A stretch of DNA of 64,000 nt from Pseudoxanthomonas sp. PXM03 (GCF_014852005.1 NZ_JACVAU010000001.1:1634001-1698000); one strand, 5' to 3'. Shown: positions 18,112 to 26,447, numbered from the stretch's first letter. The notes: generated by a model from the letters alone, not told the origin. Numbers and translations: made by a program.

Positions 18112-20235
18112 TTGAAGAAGACCCTGCTGACCACCGCGACCTTGCTGGCCCTGTCCCTTGCCGGACCCCTGGCCGCGCATGAACACGAGGGCTGCCTGGA
18201 TGACGGCTGCACGCTGCAGGCACTGTTCGCCGAATCCGGAAGTGCGGACACATCCGCCACCGGTTCGGCCATCGCGGCCAGGCGGTTCGGCGAATGGGGC
18301 ATCGACACCGACGGCATGGACCGCAAGGCACAGCCGGGCACGGACTTCTTCCGCTACGTCAGCGGCACATGGGCCGACACCACCGAGATTCCGGCGGAAC
18401 GCTCCAGCTACGGTGGCTTCGCGATCCTGCGCGACCTGTCCGAGGCGCGCCTGCGGGTGTTGATCGAAGGCTATGCGCTGGGTGATCCGGCCACGCAGGG
18501 CGACCCCGCCAAGATCGCCGCGCTGTACCGGGGGTTCATGGATGAGAAAACCGTGGATGCACTGGGTGCCAAGCCGTTGCAACCGCTGCTGGCCGACATC
18601 CGCGCTGCGAAGGACAAGGCGGCCGTGGCCACGCTGATGGGCCAGCGCGGCGGCATGTTCGACAGCTTCTTCAACCTCGGCGTCAGTGATGACCAGCGCG
18701 ATCCCGACCGCTACACGCTCTACCTGAGCCAGGGCGGCCTGGGCCTGGGCGACCGCGAGATGTACCTGCGCGACACCTTCAAGCCGCAGCGCGAGCGCTA
18801 CGAGGCCTATATCGCCCAGATGCTGCAGCTGGCCGGCTGGGACACGCCGCAGGAGAACGCGAAAGCGATCCTGGCGCTGGAAACCCGCATCGCCGAGGCG
18901 CACTGGACGCGTGCCGAAAGCCGCAACCGCGACAAGACCTACAACCCGTTGGCGATGGCCGAGTTCGCGACGAAGTCACCCGGCTTCCCATGGGCGGAAT
19001 TCTTCAAGGCGGCCGGCGTGGACGGCGCGGGCCGTGCAGTGATCCGCCAGGACAGCGCCATCCCGAAGATCGCCGCGATCTTCGCCGATGCCGATGTCGC
19101 CACGCTGCAGGCCTGGCAGGCGTTCCATGTGACCGACAACGCGGCTCCGTTGCTGTCGTCCGACTTCTCGGTGGCGCAGTACGAGTTCCGCGACAAGTTC
19201 CTGTCCGGCCAGCCGCAGCAGCGCGAGCGCTGGAAGCGTGGCGTCGCGTTCTCCGAAAGTGCGATGGGCGAGGCGATCGGCCGCGACTACGTGAAGCTGT
19301 ATTTCCCGCCCGATGCGAAGGCGAAGATGGACGCGCTGGTGGCCAACGTGAAGGCGGCGATGGGCGCGCGCCTGGATACGCTGGCGTGGATGAGCCCGGC
19401 CACCAAGGCGGAGGCGCACGCCAAGCTGCAAGGGTTCGGCCTGAAGATCGGCCACCCCGACACGTACCGCGACTACAGCGCGCTGGTGGTGAAGAACGGC
19501 GACCTGTTCGGCAACGCACAGCGCGCCGGCCAGTTCGAGTGGGATTACCGTCGCAAGCGCGTTGGCCAGCCGGTGGACAAGGGCGAGTGGGGCATGACCC
19601 CGCAGACGGTGAACGCCTACTACAACTCGGTGAAGAACGAGATCGTGTTCCCGGCGGCCATCCTGCAACCGCCGTTCTTCGATCCGGATGCCGATCCGGC
19701 GGTGAACTACGGCGGTATCGGCGGCGTGATCGGCCACGAGATCATCCACGGCTTCGACGACCAGGGCCGCAAGTCGGATGGCAAGGGCGTGCTGCGCGAC
19801 TGGTGGACGGCCGAGGACGCGGCCAAGTTCGAGGTGCAGGCCGCCAGGCTGGGCGCACAGTACGAGGCCTACACGTTCCCGCAATTGCCCGGCATGCACA
19901 TCAACGGCCGGGTGGCGATGGGCGAGAACATCGGCGATCTGGGCGGCCTGACCATCGCACTGGAGGCCTACCACCGCTCGCTGGACGGCAAGCCGGCGCC
20001 GGTGATCGACGGCTTCACCGGCGACCAGCGCTTCTTCATGGGCTGGGGCCAGGTATGGCGCACGCTGTGGCGCGACGATGCCCTGCGCCAGCAACTGGTC
20101 AACGGCACGCATTCGCCGGGCCACATCCGCGCCTTCGCCCCGCTGCGCAACATCGACGCGTGGTACGACGCCTTTGGCGTGAAGCAGGGCGACCCGCTGT
20201 ACATCGCGCCCCAAGACCGCGTGCGGATCTGGTGA
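18112..20235 (+). CDS. M13 family (neprilysin/PepO-like) zinc endopeptidase, secreted
   Basis: A 707-residue protein. The zinc site is H542-E-I-I-H546 with the third ligand E605 in GENIGD (E605...D609), both diagnostic of M13; NAYYNSVKNE is the substrate-binding NAYY motif. Residues 1-22 are a signal peptide, followed by a His/Glu-rich segment. The start is a TTG at 18112, chosen because GGAG lies 8 bases upstream and the signal peptide begins there directly (MKKTLLTTATLL). The enzyme should cleave oligopeptides in the periplasm or outside. Length is normal for the family. Confidence 0.93.
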   Translation: MKKTLLTTATLLALSLAGPLAAHEHEGCLDDGCTLQALFAESGSADTSATGSAIAARRFGEWGIDTDGMDRKAQPGTDFFRYVSGTWADTTEIPAERSSYGGFAILRDLSEARLRVLIEGYALGDPATQGDPAKIAALYRGFMDEKTVDALGAKPLQPLLADIRAAKDKAAVATLMGQRGGMFDSFFNLGVSDDQRDPDRYTLYLSQGGLGLGDREMYLRDTFKPQRERYEAYIAQMLQLAGWDTPQENAKAILALETRIAEAHWTRAESRNRDKTYNPLAMAEFATKSPGFPWAEFFKAAGVDGAGRAVIRQDSAIPKIAAIFADADVATLQAWQAFHVTDNAAPLLSSDFSVAQYEFRDKFLSGQPQQRERWKRGVAFSESAMGEAIGRDYVKLYFPPDAKAKMDALVANVKAAMGARLDTLAWMSPATKAEAHAKLQGFGLKIGHPDTYRDYSALVVKNGDLFGNAQRAGQFEWDYRRKRVGQPVDKGEWGMTPQTVNAYYNSVKNEIVFPAAILQPPFFDPDADPAVNYGGIGGVIGHEIIHGFDDQGRKSDGKGVLRDWWTAEDAAKFEVQAARLGAQYEAYTFPQLPGMHINGRVAMGENIGDLGGLTIALEAYHRSLDGKPAPVIDGFTGDQRFFMGWGQVWRTLWRDDALRQQLVNGTHSPGHIRAFAPLRNIDAWYDAFGVKQGDPLYIAPQDRVRIW

Positions 20236-20249
20236 TCCGGTGACGTCGC

Positions 20250-20281
20250 GGGAAGGCAGGAGCCAGCGCTCCTGCCTTCCC
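20250..20281. terminator. Perfect 14-bp stem downstream of the M13 peptidase
   Basis: GGGAAGGCAGGAGC pairs with GCTCCTGCCTTCCC around a CAGC loop, 14 bases after the stop codon. There is no T-run on the + side, so termination efficiency is uncertain; it could also stabilise the mRNA 3' end. Confidence 0.6.
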
Positions 20282-20354
20282 ACGCGGGCTTTGCAGGCTT
20301 GCATCATCCGGTCCTCGCGCCGATGATGAGGCGGTTGTTCCACGCCCGCGCGCC

Positions 20355-20948
20355 ATGTCATCCCGCTCCGCTTCCACTCCGCAAGGCGACCTGTTCGGCG
20401 GCCCGCAACCGGGTCGGCTGCATCGCCTGTTCTTTGCTCTGGTGCCTTCCGCGGGCGAATGCGAAGCGCTGCGGCACCGCGCCGAGGATCTGAAGGCGGC
20501 GTATCCGCAGGCGCACTGGGTACGACCGGAGCGCTACCACCTGACCCTGCATTTCCTCTGCGAGAGCGATGGGCCGCGCGAGGACATGATCGCCACCGCG
20601 CGCAATGCCATGCAGGATTGGCAGCCGGAACCCCTCGGCATCACCCTCGACCACCTGCTGTGCCTCGGCAATCCGAAGAATCCCGCGCTGACGCTGGCGG
20701 CATTGCACCCGTCGCCCGCGACGGTCGCGTTCTGGCGCAACCTGCAGCAGCGGCTGCTGCGTGCGGGCTTCAAGCAGCACGTCGGGCGCAGCTTCGTGCC
20801 GCACCTGACGCTGGCCTATGTGCCACCGCGCACCGCGCCGGTGGACGTGCCACCGGTGGTGCTGCACCCGCAGGGCGTGCATCTCCTGCAGAGCATCGAG
20901 GGCGAGGCCGACTACGCACACCTGGGTGAGTGGTCGCTCGCGGGCTAG
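20355..20948 (+). CDS. thpR: RNA 2',3'-cyclic phosphodiesterase
   Basis: A 197-residue 2H phosphoesterase with both HxTx motifs: HLTLHF (His62) and HLTLAY (His150). ThpR/LigT proteins hydrolyse 2',3'-cyclic phosphate ends of RNA, yielding 2'-phosphate termini, in the cytoplasm. The N-terminal 20 residues are an extension rich in Ser and Gly before the conserved RLFFALVP start of the fold. It stands alone between a stem-loop and a hypothetical gene. Confidence 0.88.
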   Translation: MSSRSASTPQGDLFGGPQPGRLHRLFFALVPSAGECEALRHRAEDLKAAYPQAHWVRPERYHLTLHFLCESDGPREDMIATARNAMQDWQPEPLGITLDHLLCLGNPKNPALTLAALHPSPATVAFWRNLQQRLLRAGFKQHVGRSFVPHLTLAYVPPRTAPVDVPPVVLHPQGVHLLQSIEGEADYAHLGEWSLAG

Positions 20949-21129
20949 CCTTCCCGCGCGCCGGGGCAGGCCGGCGCTTCGACAGCAGCGTGTGTAATAC
21001 GGGGTCGCCATGACGTGCGTTCGTCGGTCGGGCGCGTATTCCCGCCCCTGCATGGCCGTAGTGCGGCACCGTGACGCGTTCAGGTGGGCACCCGGAATCA
21101 TCCGGCGATCATCGAACGAGGAATCCGAC

Positions 21130-21567
21130 ATGAAACGCTTGCCATTGCTGTGGGCGCTGTTGCTGTGCGCGCTGTCCTTCCCGCTGTCGGCGCAGGAGCG
21201 CAGCTATACCGAAGGGCCGGTCATGGAGGTCACGGCGGTGAAGATCATGGATGGCCAGTTCGACAACTACATGAAGCACCTGCAGGGCCAGTACAAGCGG
21301 GTCATGGAAGCGCAGAAGGAGGCCGGCATCATCCTCGGCTACGCGATCTATTCGACACAGGCGCGCCGGCCGGAAGACCCGGACGTCTACCTGACCGTGG
21401 TCTACCCCGACATGGCGGCCTTCGATGGCCTGCGCGACCGCTCCGAAGCGGTCTCCAGCAAGGTGACCGGGCAGAACACCGCGCAAGCCAACACGGCCTA
21501 CGCCGACCGCGGCAAGATGCGCCAGATCCTGGGCAGCAATCTGATCCGCGAATTGAAGTTGAAGTAA
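21130..21567 (+). CDS. Exported hypothetical protein with NIPSNAP/dimeric ferredoxin-like pattern
   Basis: A 145-residue protein with a clear signal peptide (LPLLWALLLCALSFPLSAQ). The mature part begins with VMEVTAVKIMDGQFDNYMKHL, shortened here to its first residues VMEVTAVKI, and has a YLTVVYPDMAAFDGL strand-helix unit, resembling small alpha-beta barrel (NIPSNAP/ABM-like) folds, but no catalytic motif is visible. Function unknown. GAGGAATCC upstream of the ATG is the ribosome site. Confidence 0.7.
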   Translation: MKRLPLLWALLLCALSFPLSAQERSYTEGPVMEVTAVKIMDGQFDNYMKHLQGQYKRVMEAQKEAGIILGYAIYSTQARRPEDPDVYLTVVYPDMAAFDGLRDRSEAVSSKVTGQNTAQANTAYADRGKMRQILGSNLIRELKLK

Positions 21568-21622
21568 GCCCGCTGCGCGGGGCCATGCTTCCGGGCGTGG
21601 TCCCTCGCCGCTGCGTCGCAGC

Positions 21623-22696
21623 CTAGTCGCCCTGCCTGCGCAGCGTGTCCAGCTTGGCCTGGTAGAGCGCACGGGTATCGCCCTGGCTGAGCTCGCCTGC
21701 GCGCGCCAGCGCCTTTCCTGCGCGCCGGTGGTCGCCCTGCAGGAAATACACGCGGGCGAGGCCGAAGTGGAAGCGGTGCTCGCCGTCGTACAACTGGATG
21801 GCCTTGCGGTAGTGCGCGGCAGCGCGCACCAGGTTGCCGTCGCGCTCGAAGCCCGCGGCCAGCAGGAAATGGTGGAACGGGTCGCGGGCCTGCGCGGCAT
21901 CCAGTCGCTTCTGCAAAGGACGTGCGGCTTCCACGTTGCCCGCACGCTGGTAGAACGTGACCAGGTTGAACAGCGCGCCAGGGTTGTCGGCGTCGAGGTC
22001 GAGTGCGTGCCGGTAGGCCCGCTCCGCGCGCGCTCCATCGCCGTCGCGCAAGTACATCACGCCGATGTTGCTCCAACTGGTGGCGTAACCGGGGTCCAGG
22101 GTCAGGGCGATCTCCGCATGGCGCAGGGCATCGTCCAGCGCGCCGTGTTCGAGCAGCGCCGCCGCGCGGTTGTTGTAGTAGTGGGCGATGAGGCGGTCGT
22201 CGCGGATCGGTTCCGGTGGCTTGCGGGTGATGACCTCGTTCCAGGCCACATCCACCGTGAAGCGCCGTTCGCGGATGCGTACGCCGGCATTGACGTGCTG
22301 GGTGCGGTAGAGAATGTTGTGGTCCTGCCGCCAGGCCAGGGTTTCGTCCACCTGCTGCGCGTAGGCATCGAGCCCGGCCTCGCGCGCCAGCGCCACGGTC
22401 AGCAGGGTGAAGCTCATGCAGTTGGCCTGGCGCGTGGCGTAGGCCTCGGCCACGGTATGGTTGGCGTCGGCGTGGTAGCTCATGCCCAGTCCGCCGGGAC
22501 TGAAGAGGAAGTCGACCATCCGCTCGAGCCGGGCATGCGGCGCGCGGGTGTGATCGAGGACCTGTTCGCGGAACTGCCGCTTCAGCGGCTCCGGTAGCGC
22601 CAGCACATCGGCGGGAGCAGGGGGTGGGGCGGGTTGGGCCAGCGCCGACAGGGCCGACGACGCCAGCAGCAGGGTGCCGAGCCACTTCGTCCACAT
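21623..22696 (-). CDS. Exported protein with transglutaminase-like region and TPR repeats
   Basis: A 357-residue protein starting at ATG 22696 with GGAGGTG upstream and a signal peptide (LGTLLLASSALSALAQ). Residues about 70-180 look like a transglutaminase/cysteine-protease-like fold (ANCMSFTLLTVALAREAGL with Cys, then DVAWNEVI). Residues 185-350 hold about four TPR units (YYNNRAAALLEHGALDDALRHAEIALTLDPG cut here to YYNNRAAALLEHGALDDA). Such proteins are usually scaffold or maturation factors in the periplasm; the partner is not evident. It is convergent with the small exported gene at 21130-21567. Confidence 0.8.
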   Translation of the reverse strand: MWTKWLGTLLLASSALSALAQPAPPPAPADVLALPEPLKRQFREQVLDHTRAPHARLERMVDFLFSPGGLGMSYHADANHTVAEAYATRQANCMSFTLLTVALAREAGLDAYAQQVDETLAWRQDHNILYRTQHVNAGVRIRERRFTVDVAWNEVITRKPPEPIRDDRLIAHYYNNRAAALLEHGALDDALRHAEIALTLDPGYATSWSNIGVMYLRDGDGARAERAYRHALDLDADNPGALFNLVTFYQRAGNVEAARPLQKRLDAAQARDPFHHFLLAAGFERDGNLVRAAAHYRKAIQLYDGEHRFHFGLARVYFLQGDHRRAGKALARAGELSQGDTRALYQAKLDTLRRQGD

Positions 22697-22843
22697 TGCC
22701 CACCTCCGGGTCCCGCATCGGGACGCGTCCGCGTGACCGGAGTGTAGTCCCGCATCGCAGTGCGGCATGAACCGCCCGGGCAGCGTTGACGCGGTCATCG
22801 TGGGGCGGCTAGCGTCATGGCCCTTCCGTCGGAGGCTTCCTGC

Positions 22844-24202
22844 ATGCGCGCTGCGATCTTCCTGCTCCTGCTGCTGGCCGGTCTGGCGTCGGCGCCCTGC
22901 GGACATGCCGCATCGATGCCGGAACAGGGACGGGACGGGGTCGGCGTGGGGGCAGTGCTGCCGCTGCGGGACCGCGTGGAGCCGGAGAACCGCATGCTCC
23001 GCGAGCGGCTCGACACCCTGCTGCCACGCTTGATGCGTGACGCCGACCTCGACATGTGGGTAGTGATCGCGCGCGAGTACGCGGAAGACCCGGTGTACTT
23101 CACGCTGGTGCCGCAGCCGGCCCACGCGGCGCGCCGGACCACGATGCTGGTGTTCCACCGGCAGCCCGATGGCAGCGTGCAGCGGCTGTCCATCAACCGG
23201 TACCCGTTCGGCGCACCCTATGAGACGGCGTGGTCCGGTGGGGACCTCGATGCGCAGTGGCATGCGCTGGGCACGCTGATCACCGCGCGCGATCCGCGCA
23301 GGATCGGCATCAACGTTTCTGGCGAGTGGGCGGTCGCCGATGGGCTGACGCATGCGCTGCACGAGCGCCTGCTGTCGGTGCTGCCGGCCGCGCTGCACGC
23401 CAGGCTCGTGCCGGCGGAGACGCTGGTGGTGCGCTGGATGGAGACCCGCACGGCGGGAGAGCTGGCCGCCTACCCGCATATCGTGTCGCTCGCACGCGGC
23501 GTCATCGCCGAGGCGTTCTCGGGCCGGGTCATCACGCCCGGTGTCACCACCACGGACGATGTGGCCTGGTACATCCGGGAGCGCTTCGAGTCGTTGGGGC
23601 TGGCGCCATGGTTCATGCCGGACGTGAACCTGCAGCGGGCGGGCACGGCGTGCGCCGACGATGCGCCGTTCTGTGGCGAAGAAGGCGTGATCCAGCCCGG
23701 CGATGTGCTGCACACCGATGTGGGGCTGTGCTACCTCAAGCTCTGCACCGATACGCAGGAAATGGCCTACGTGGCGCATGCGGGGGAAGCCGGGGCGCCC
23801 GCTGGGCTTCTTGCGGCGCTGGCACAGGGCAACCGCTGGCAGGACGCGCTGACCGGCCAGTTCGTCGCCGGCCGCACGGGCAACGAAATCCTGGCGGCGA
23901 CGCAGCGCGAGGTCGCCCGCCTGGGCCTGCGCGCAGCGACCTACTCGCATCCGGTGGGGTTCGTGGGCCACGCGCCGGGGCCGACCATCGGCATGTGGGA
24001 CAACCAGGGATCCACCGCGGGGCAGGGCGACTGGCCGCTGCATGCCGACACGGTCTACGCCATTGAGGGCAACGTGAAGGCGCGCGTCCCGGAGTGGGGC
24101 GGGCAGAACGTGCAGGTCAAGCTGGAGCAGATGGCCGTGTTCGATGGCCGGAGGGTGGTCTATCTGGCGGGGCGGCAGGTGGTCTGGCACGTGGTGCGGT
24201 GA
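22844..24202 (+). CDS. M24 family metallopeptidase (Xaa-Pro aminopeptidase-like), exported
   Basis: A 452-residue protein. Start ATG 22844 is chosen over 22817 because GGAGGCTTCC precedes it and the signal peptide (AAIFLLLLLAGLASAPCGHA) begins there. The C-terminal half has the pita-bread fold pattern with HTDVGLCY (Asp ligand), SHPVGFVGHAPGP (His ligand) and YAIEGNVKA (Glu ligand). The N-terminal half is the creatinase-like domain. Probably removes N-terminal residues next to proline from exported peptides. The conventional HTD/HxxG set is present, so it is likely active. Confidence 0.88.
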   Translation: MRAAIFLLLLLAGLASAPCGHAASMPEQGRDGVGVGAVLPLRDRVEPENRMLRERLDTLLPRLMRDADLDMWVVIAREYAEDPVYFTLVPQPAHAARRTTMLVFHRQPDGSVQRLSINRYPFGAPYETAWSGGDLDAQWHALGTLITARDPRRIGINVSGEWAVADGLTHALHERLLSVLPAALHARLVPAETLVVRWMETRTAGELAAYPHIVSLARGVIAEAFSGRVITPGVTTTDDVAWYIRERFESLGLAPWFMPDVNLQRAGTACADDAPFCGEEGVIQPGDVLHTDVGLCYLKLCTDTQEMAYVAHAGEAGAPAGLLAALAQGNRWQDALTGQFVAGRTGNEILAATQREVARLGLRAATYSHPVGFVGHAPGPTIGMWDNQGSTAGQGDWPLHADTVYAIEGNVKARVPEWGGQNVQVKLEQMAVFDGRRVVYLAGRQVVWHVVR

Positions 24203-24234
24203 CGCGCCGGACGCGCGGGCGTTAGGATGCCTGC

Positions 24235-24675
24235 ATGAGCGCCGATGCCCACCTGATCGCCTGCCCGCACTGCGCGGCGATGAACCGTGTGCCGCCGGCG
24301 CGGCTGGTCGAGACACCCAACTGCGGGCGCTGCCACCATCCCTTGTTCACCGGCCTGCCGCTGGCGCTGGGCGAGGCGGACTTCGACCGCCACGCCCTGC
24401 GCAGTACGCTGCCGTTGCTGGTGGATTTCTGGGCGCCGTGGTGCGGGCCCTGCCTGCAGATGGCTCCACACTTCCAGCAGGCGGCGGGCGTGCTGGAGCC
24501 CGCGATGCGGCTGGCCAAGGTGGACACGGAAGCCTGCCCGGGACTGGGCAACCGCTTCGGCATTCGCAGCATCCCGACGATGGTGCTGCTGCAGGGCGGC
24601 CGCGAGCTCGCCCGGCAGAGCGGGGCGATGTCGGCGGAGGCGATCGTGAGGTGGGCGCGGGGGCTGGTGGGGTGA
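24235..24675 (+). CDS. trxC: Thioredoxin 2 with N-terminal zinc ribbon
   Basis: A 146-residue protein. Residues 10-35 contain two CxxC pairs (CPHC, CGRC), the zinc-binding ribbon that distinguishes TrxC from TrxA. The active site is W69-C-G-P-C73, followed by the cis-proline loop IRSIPTM. It reduces cytoplasmic disulfides and is usually induced by oxidative stress. It is the last gene with fully host-like composition before the low-GC segment. Confidence 0.93.
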   Translation: MSADAHLIACPHCAAMNRVPPARLVETPNCGRCHHPLFTGLPLALGEADFDRHALRSTLPLLVDFWAPWCGPCLQMAPHFQQAAGVLEPAMRLAKVDTEACPGLGNRFGIRSIPTMVLLQGGRELARQSGAMSAEAIVRWARGLVG

Positions 24676-24703
24676 GACGTTTGTACCGAGCTTCGATGGG
24701 GTA

Positions 24704-24728
24704 TGGGCGCGCTGAGTCTCCGCGCCCA
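24704..24728. terminator. Stem-loop between trxC and the GNAT gene
   Basis: TGGGCGCG pairs with CGCGCCCA around a 9-base loop. No T-run follows, so it is a weak terminator candidate. It marks the transition between trxC and the lower-GC segment. Confidence 0.4.
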
Positions 24729-24745
24729 GCTGTGGATGGGTAGAA

Positions 24746-25246
24746 ATGACGGCCCCGATTCTGACCGCAGGACCGGTCCGACTGCACCCTATTTGCGTCC
24801 AGGACGAAGATCTGTATCTCCGCCTTCATGCTTCGGTTGAGACGATGCGGCATGTGTCCGCAGTGGTGGATGCGGACACTGCGCGCTTGCGCTTCAGCGC
24901 TGCATGCAGGTTGACCGAGTCCTCTGATCCAACCTATTGGATATGGAGTGTTTCCCTGTCCAACCAGGCGCGGGATGTGGGCATCGCTTCGCTTATGGCA
25001 AGCGCCTCAAGCGCCGAGGTCGGGATGATGTTGTTGCCGGAATGGCAGGGACGAGGCGTGGGAAAGCACGTGATACAGGCAATCACGGAGTACGGTTTCT
25101 GTACGCTGGGTGTCGCCCGAGTAGAGGCTCGTCAACGCGCACGGAATGTCAGATGGGAGCGATTGATGGAACGTAGTGGCTTCATGCGGGTCCAGGGAGG
25201 GATCATCTCCCAGGATTGGATTAGGTGGCGGCGCGATCGCGATTGA
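24746..25246 (+). CDS. GNAT acetyltransferase (RimJ/RimL type), first gene of the probable borosin operon
   Basis: A 166-residue N-acetyltransferase: N-terminal RimJ/RimL-like strand (LTAGPVRLHPI), acetyl-CoA loop LPEWQGRGVGKHVI, and a conserved LMERSGFMRV near the end. Its substrate is unknown. It ends 25 bases before the GTG of the methyltransferase, runs in the same direction and shares its lower GC and more relaxed codon use, unlike the flanking trxC. That makes a shared transcript likely. A tailoring role on the modified peptide (N-acetylation) is possible but only inferred; it could equally be a self-protection or unrelated enzyme. Confidence 0.82.
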   Translation: MTAPILTAGPVRLHPICVQDEDLYLRLHASVETMRHVSAVVDADTARLRFSAACRLTESSDPTYWIWSVSLSNQARDVGIASLMASASSAEVGMMLLPEWQGRGVGKHVIQAITEYGFCTLGVARVEARQRARNVRWERLMERSGFMRVQGGIISQDWIRWRRDRD

Positions 25247-25271
25247 AGATTGGAATACAGGGGATGCTGAA

Positions 25272-26051
25272 GTGAAGTCAGGCAGATTGGCGTGTGTGGG
25301 GCTTGGGATGACGATGGGGGCTCACCTGGCTCCCAGAGCGAGGAGTTTCATTGAAGAGGCGGACACGGTGTTTGTTGCTGCTTCTGATCCGCTCGTAGAA
25401 CTGTGGGTGCAGCAGATGCACGATGACGTGCGCAGCTTGCAGCCCTACTACGCCGAGGGTAAGTCCCGAAACGAATCCTACGAACAGATGGTTGATGCCA
25501 TGTTGGAGCTCGTGCGTGCAGGGCGTCGGGTCTGTGGTGCGTTTTATGGCCACCCAGGCGTTTTCGCTTGTGTCCCGCACCGCGCCATTGATCGAGCGCG
25601 CAGCGAAGGGTTCGACGCCGTCATGGAAGCAGCTGTATCGGCCGAGGACTGCCTGTACGCCGACCTGGGGATCGATCCCGGGACGTACGGTTGCCAGCAC
25701 TACGAAGCCAGCCAGTTCATGATGTACCGCCGGAAGATTGATCCGACGGCATTTCTGGTGCTTTGGCAGGTAGGGGTCGCAGGGGACTCCACGCTGTCAC
25801 GCCTAGGCACTGGCGCCGCCCATCGCAAAATCCTGCTCGAGATCCTGTCCAGCGATTACCCAAGCGATCATCTCGTTACGATGTATGAGGCCGCTACTCT
25901 GCCACTTGCTCCTCCCCGGATTGAGTCGATCCCCCTCAATGAGCTGGTTGACGCCGATTTAGGGGGCCAGACAACGTTGGTCGTTCCCCCATCCCGCCCG
26001 ATGGAGCTAAATCCCGAGGTCGCGTCCAGGCTCAAGGAGCTGGAGGCCTGA
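25272..26051 (+). CDS. Split borosin-type peptide backbone alpha-N-methyltransferase (SonM/OphMA-like)
   Basis: A 259-residue protein of the tetrapyrrole (precorrin-type) methylase fold. Seen: N-terminal glycine motif VGLGMTMG, GHPGVF (93-98), SAEDCLYADLGIDPG (123-137), YGCQHYEASQFM, and WQVGVAG in the middle. Known: these blocks, especially YGHPGVF and the SAED...ADLxxDP run, match the borosin methyltransferases OphMA (fungal, fused to its peptide) and SonM (bacterial, separate peptide), which methylate backbone amides using SAM. Y60, R66 and Y70 keep the spacing of the Tyr/Arg/Tyr catalytic residues I recall from OphMA (Tyr66, Arg72, Tyr76). Inference: it methylates the peptide encoded at 26169-26447. 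GTG start has AGGGG eight bases upstream. It has no fused core peptide, so it is the split type. Confidence 0.85.
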   Translation: MKSGRLACVGLGMTMGAHLAPRARSFIEEADTVFVAASDPLVELWVQQMHDDVRSLQPYYAEGKSRNESYEQMVDAMLELVRAGRRVCGAFYGHPGVFACVPHRAIDRARSEGFDAVMEAAVSAEDCLYADLGIDPGTYGCQHYEASQFMMYRRKIDPTAFLVLWQVGVAGDSTLSRLGTGAAHRKILLEILSSDYPSDHLVTMYEAATLPLAPPRIESIPLNELVDADLGGQTTLVVPPSRPMELNPEVASRLKELEA

Positions 26052-26057
26052 AAACGA

Positions 26058-26137
26058 TTTCAAGCCCGTAAACTTGTAGAGCGTGACTTGAAAAGAGGTT
26101 ATCTTGCGGCAATGGGTTGCCCCGCTTGGGGAGCGGG
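26058..26137 (+). promoter_or_regulatory. Leader between methyltransferase and precursor with two dyads
   Basis: TTTCAAG (26058-26064) pairs with CTTGAAA (26087-26093), and CCCGC (26121-26125) pairs with GCGGG (26133-26137), the second shortly before the precursor ribosome site. The 117-bp gap is AT-richer than its surroundings. It could hold a second promoter or a partial terminator that sets the ratio of peptide to enzyme. A loose -35/-10 pair (TTGTAG, TTATCT, 19-bp spacing) is visible but weak. Confidence 0.3.
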
Positions 26138-26168
26138 AGCTCGTCAATGCCAATTTCTAGGGGGAGTC

Positions 26169-26447
26169 GTGTCAGCAGTTATTCGTTTCATTGAATCCAT
26201 TGGTCAGAACTCGTCGGCGCGCCACATGACCGCTTCAGATTACGACGCCGCTATCAGGGCGTTGGGAATTGGGGAAGAACAGGCTGTTGCGCTGAGAGGC
26301 ATGGATAGCGCTGCAATCTCGGGCGTGCTGGGTGGTCGAAGCAAAATGATGTGCATGATCTGGGCACCGGATCAGCAGCCCAGCAAGGAAGACGATCAGC
26401 CGCTGGAAGGCGACGTACCTGAGGAAGACAACCCGGCGGAAGAGTGA
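26169..26447 (+). CDS. Probable split borosin precursor peptide (SonA-like)
   Basis: A 92-residue protein from a GTG at 26169 preceded by AGGGGGAG (short spacing). Residues 4-56 form a predicted small helical domain (VIRFIESIGQ..., then MTASDYDAAIRALGI, GEEQAVALRGMD, SAAISGVLGG) that resembles the borosin-binding leader of SonA, itself related to Nif11/LigA-like helical leaders. Residues 59-67, KMMCMIWAP, are the only hydrophobic strand-like run and are my candidate core. Residues 68-92 hold 11 acidic residues of 25 plus several prolines. It lies 117 bases after the methyltransferase. The open frame extends further 5' (TTG 26088, ATG 26112), but those parts lack a ribosome site and family resemblance. 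Which residues are methylated and where cleavage occurs cannot be read from sequence. Confidence 0.75.
   Translation: MSAVIRFIESIGQNSSARHMTASDYDAAIRALGIGEEQAVALRGMDSAAISGVLGGRSKMMCMIWAPDQQPSKEDDQPLEGDVPEEDNPAEE

Noticed and set aside
25272..26051. Cobalamin or siroheme biosynthesis methylase
   Set aside because: The fold is of that superfamily, but no cobalamin or heme genes are near and the GHPGVF/SAED...ADLGIDPG blocks and the following leader-like peptide fit borosin enzymes better.
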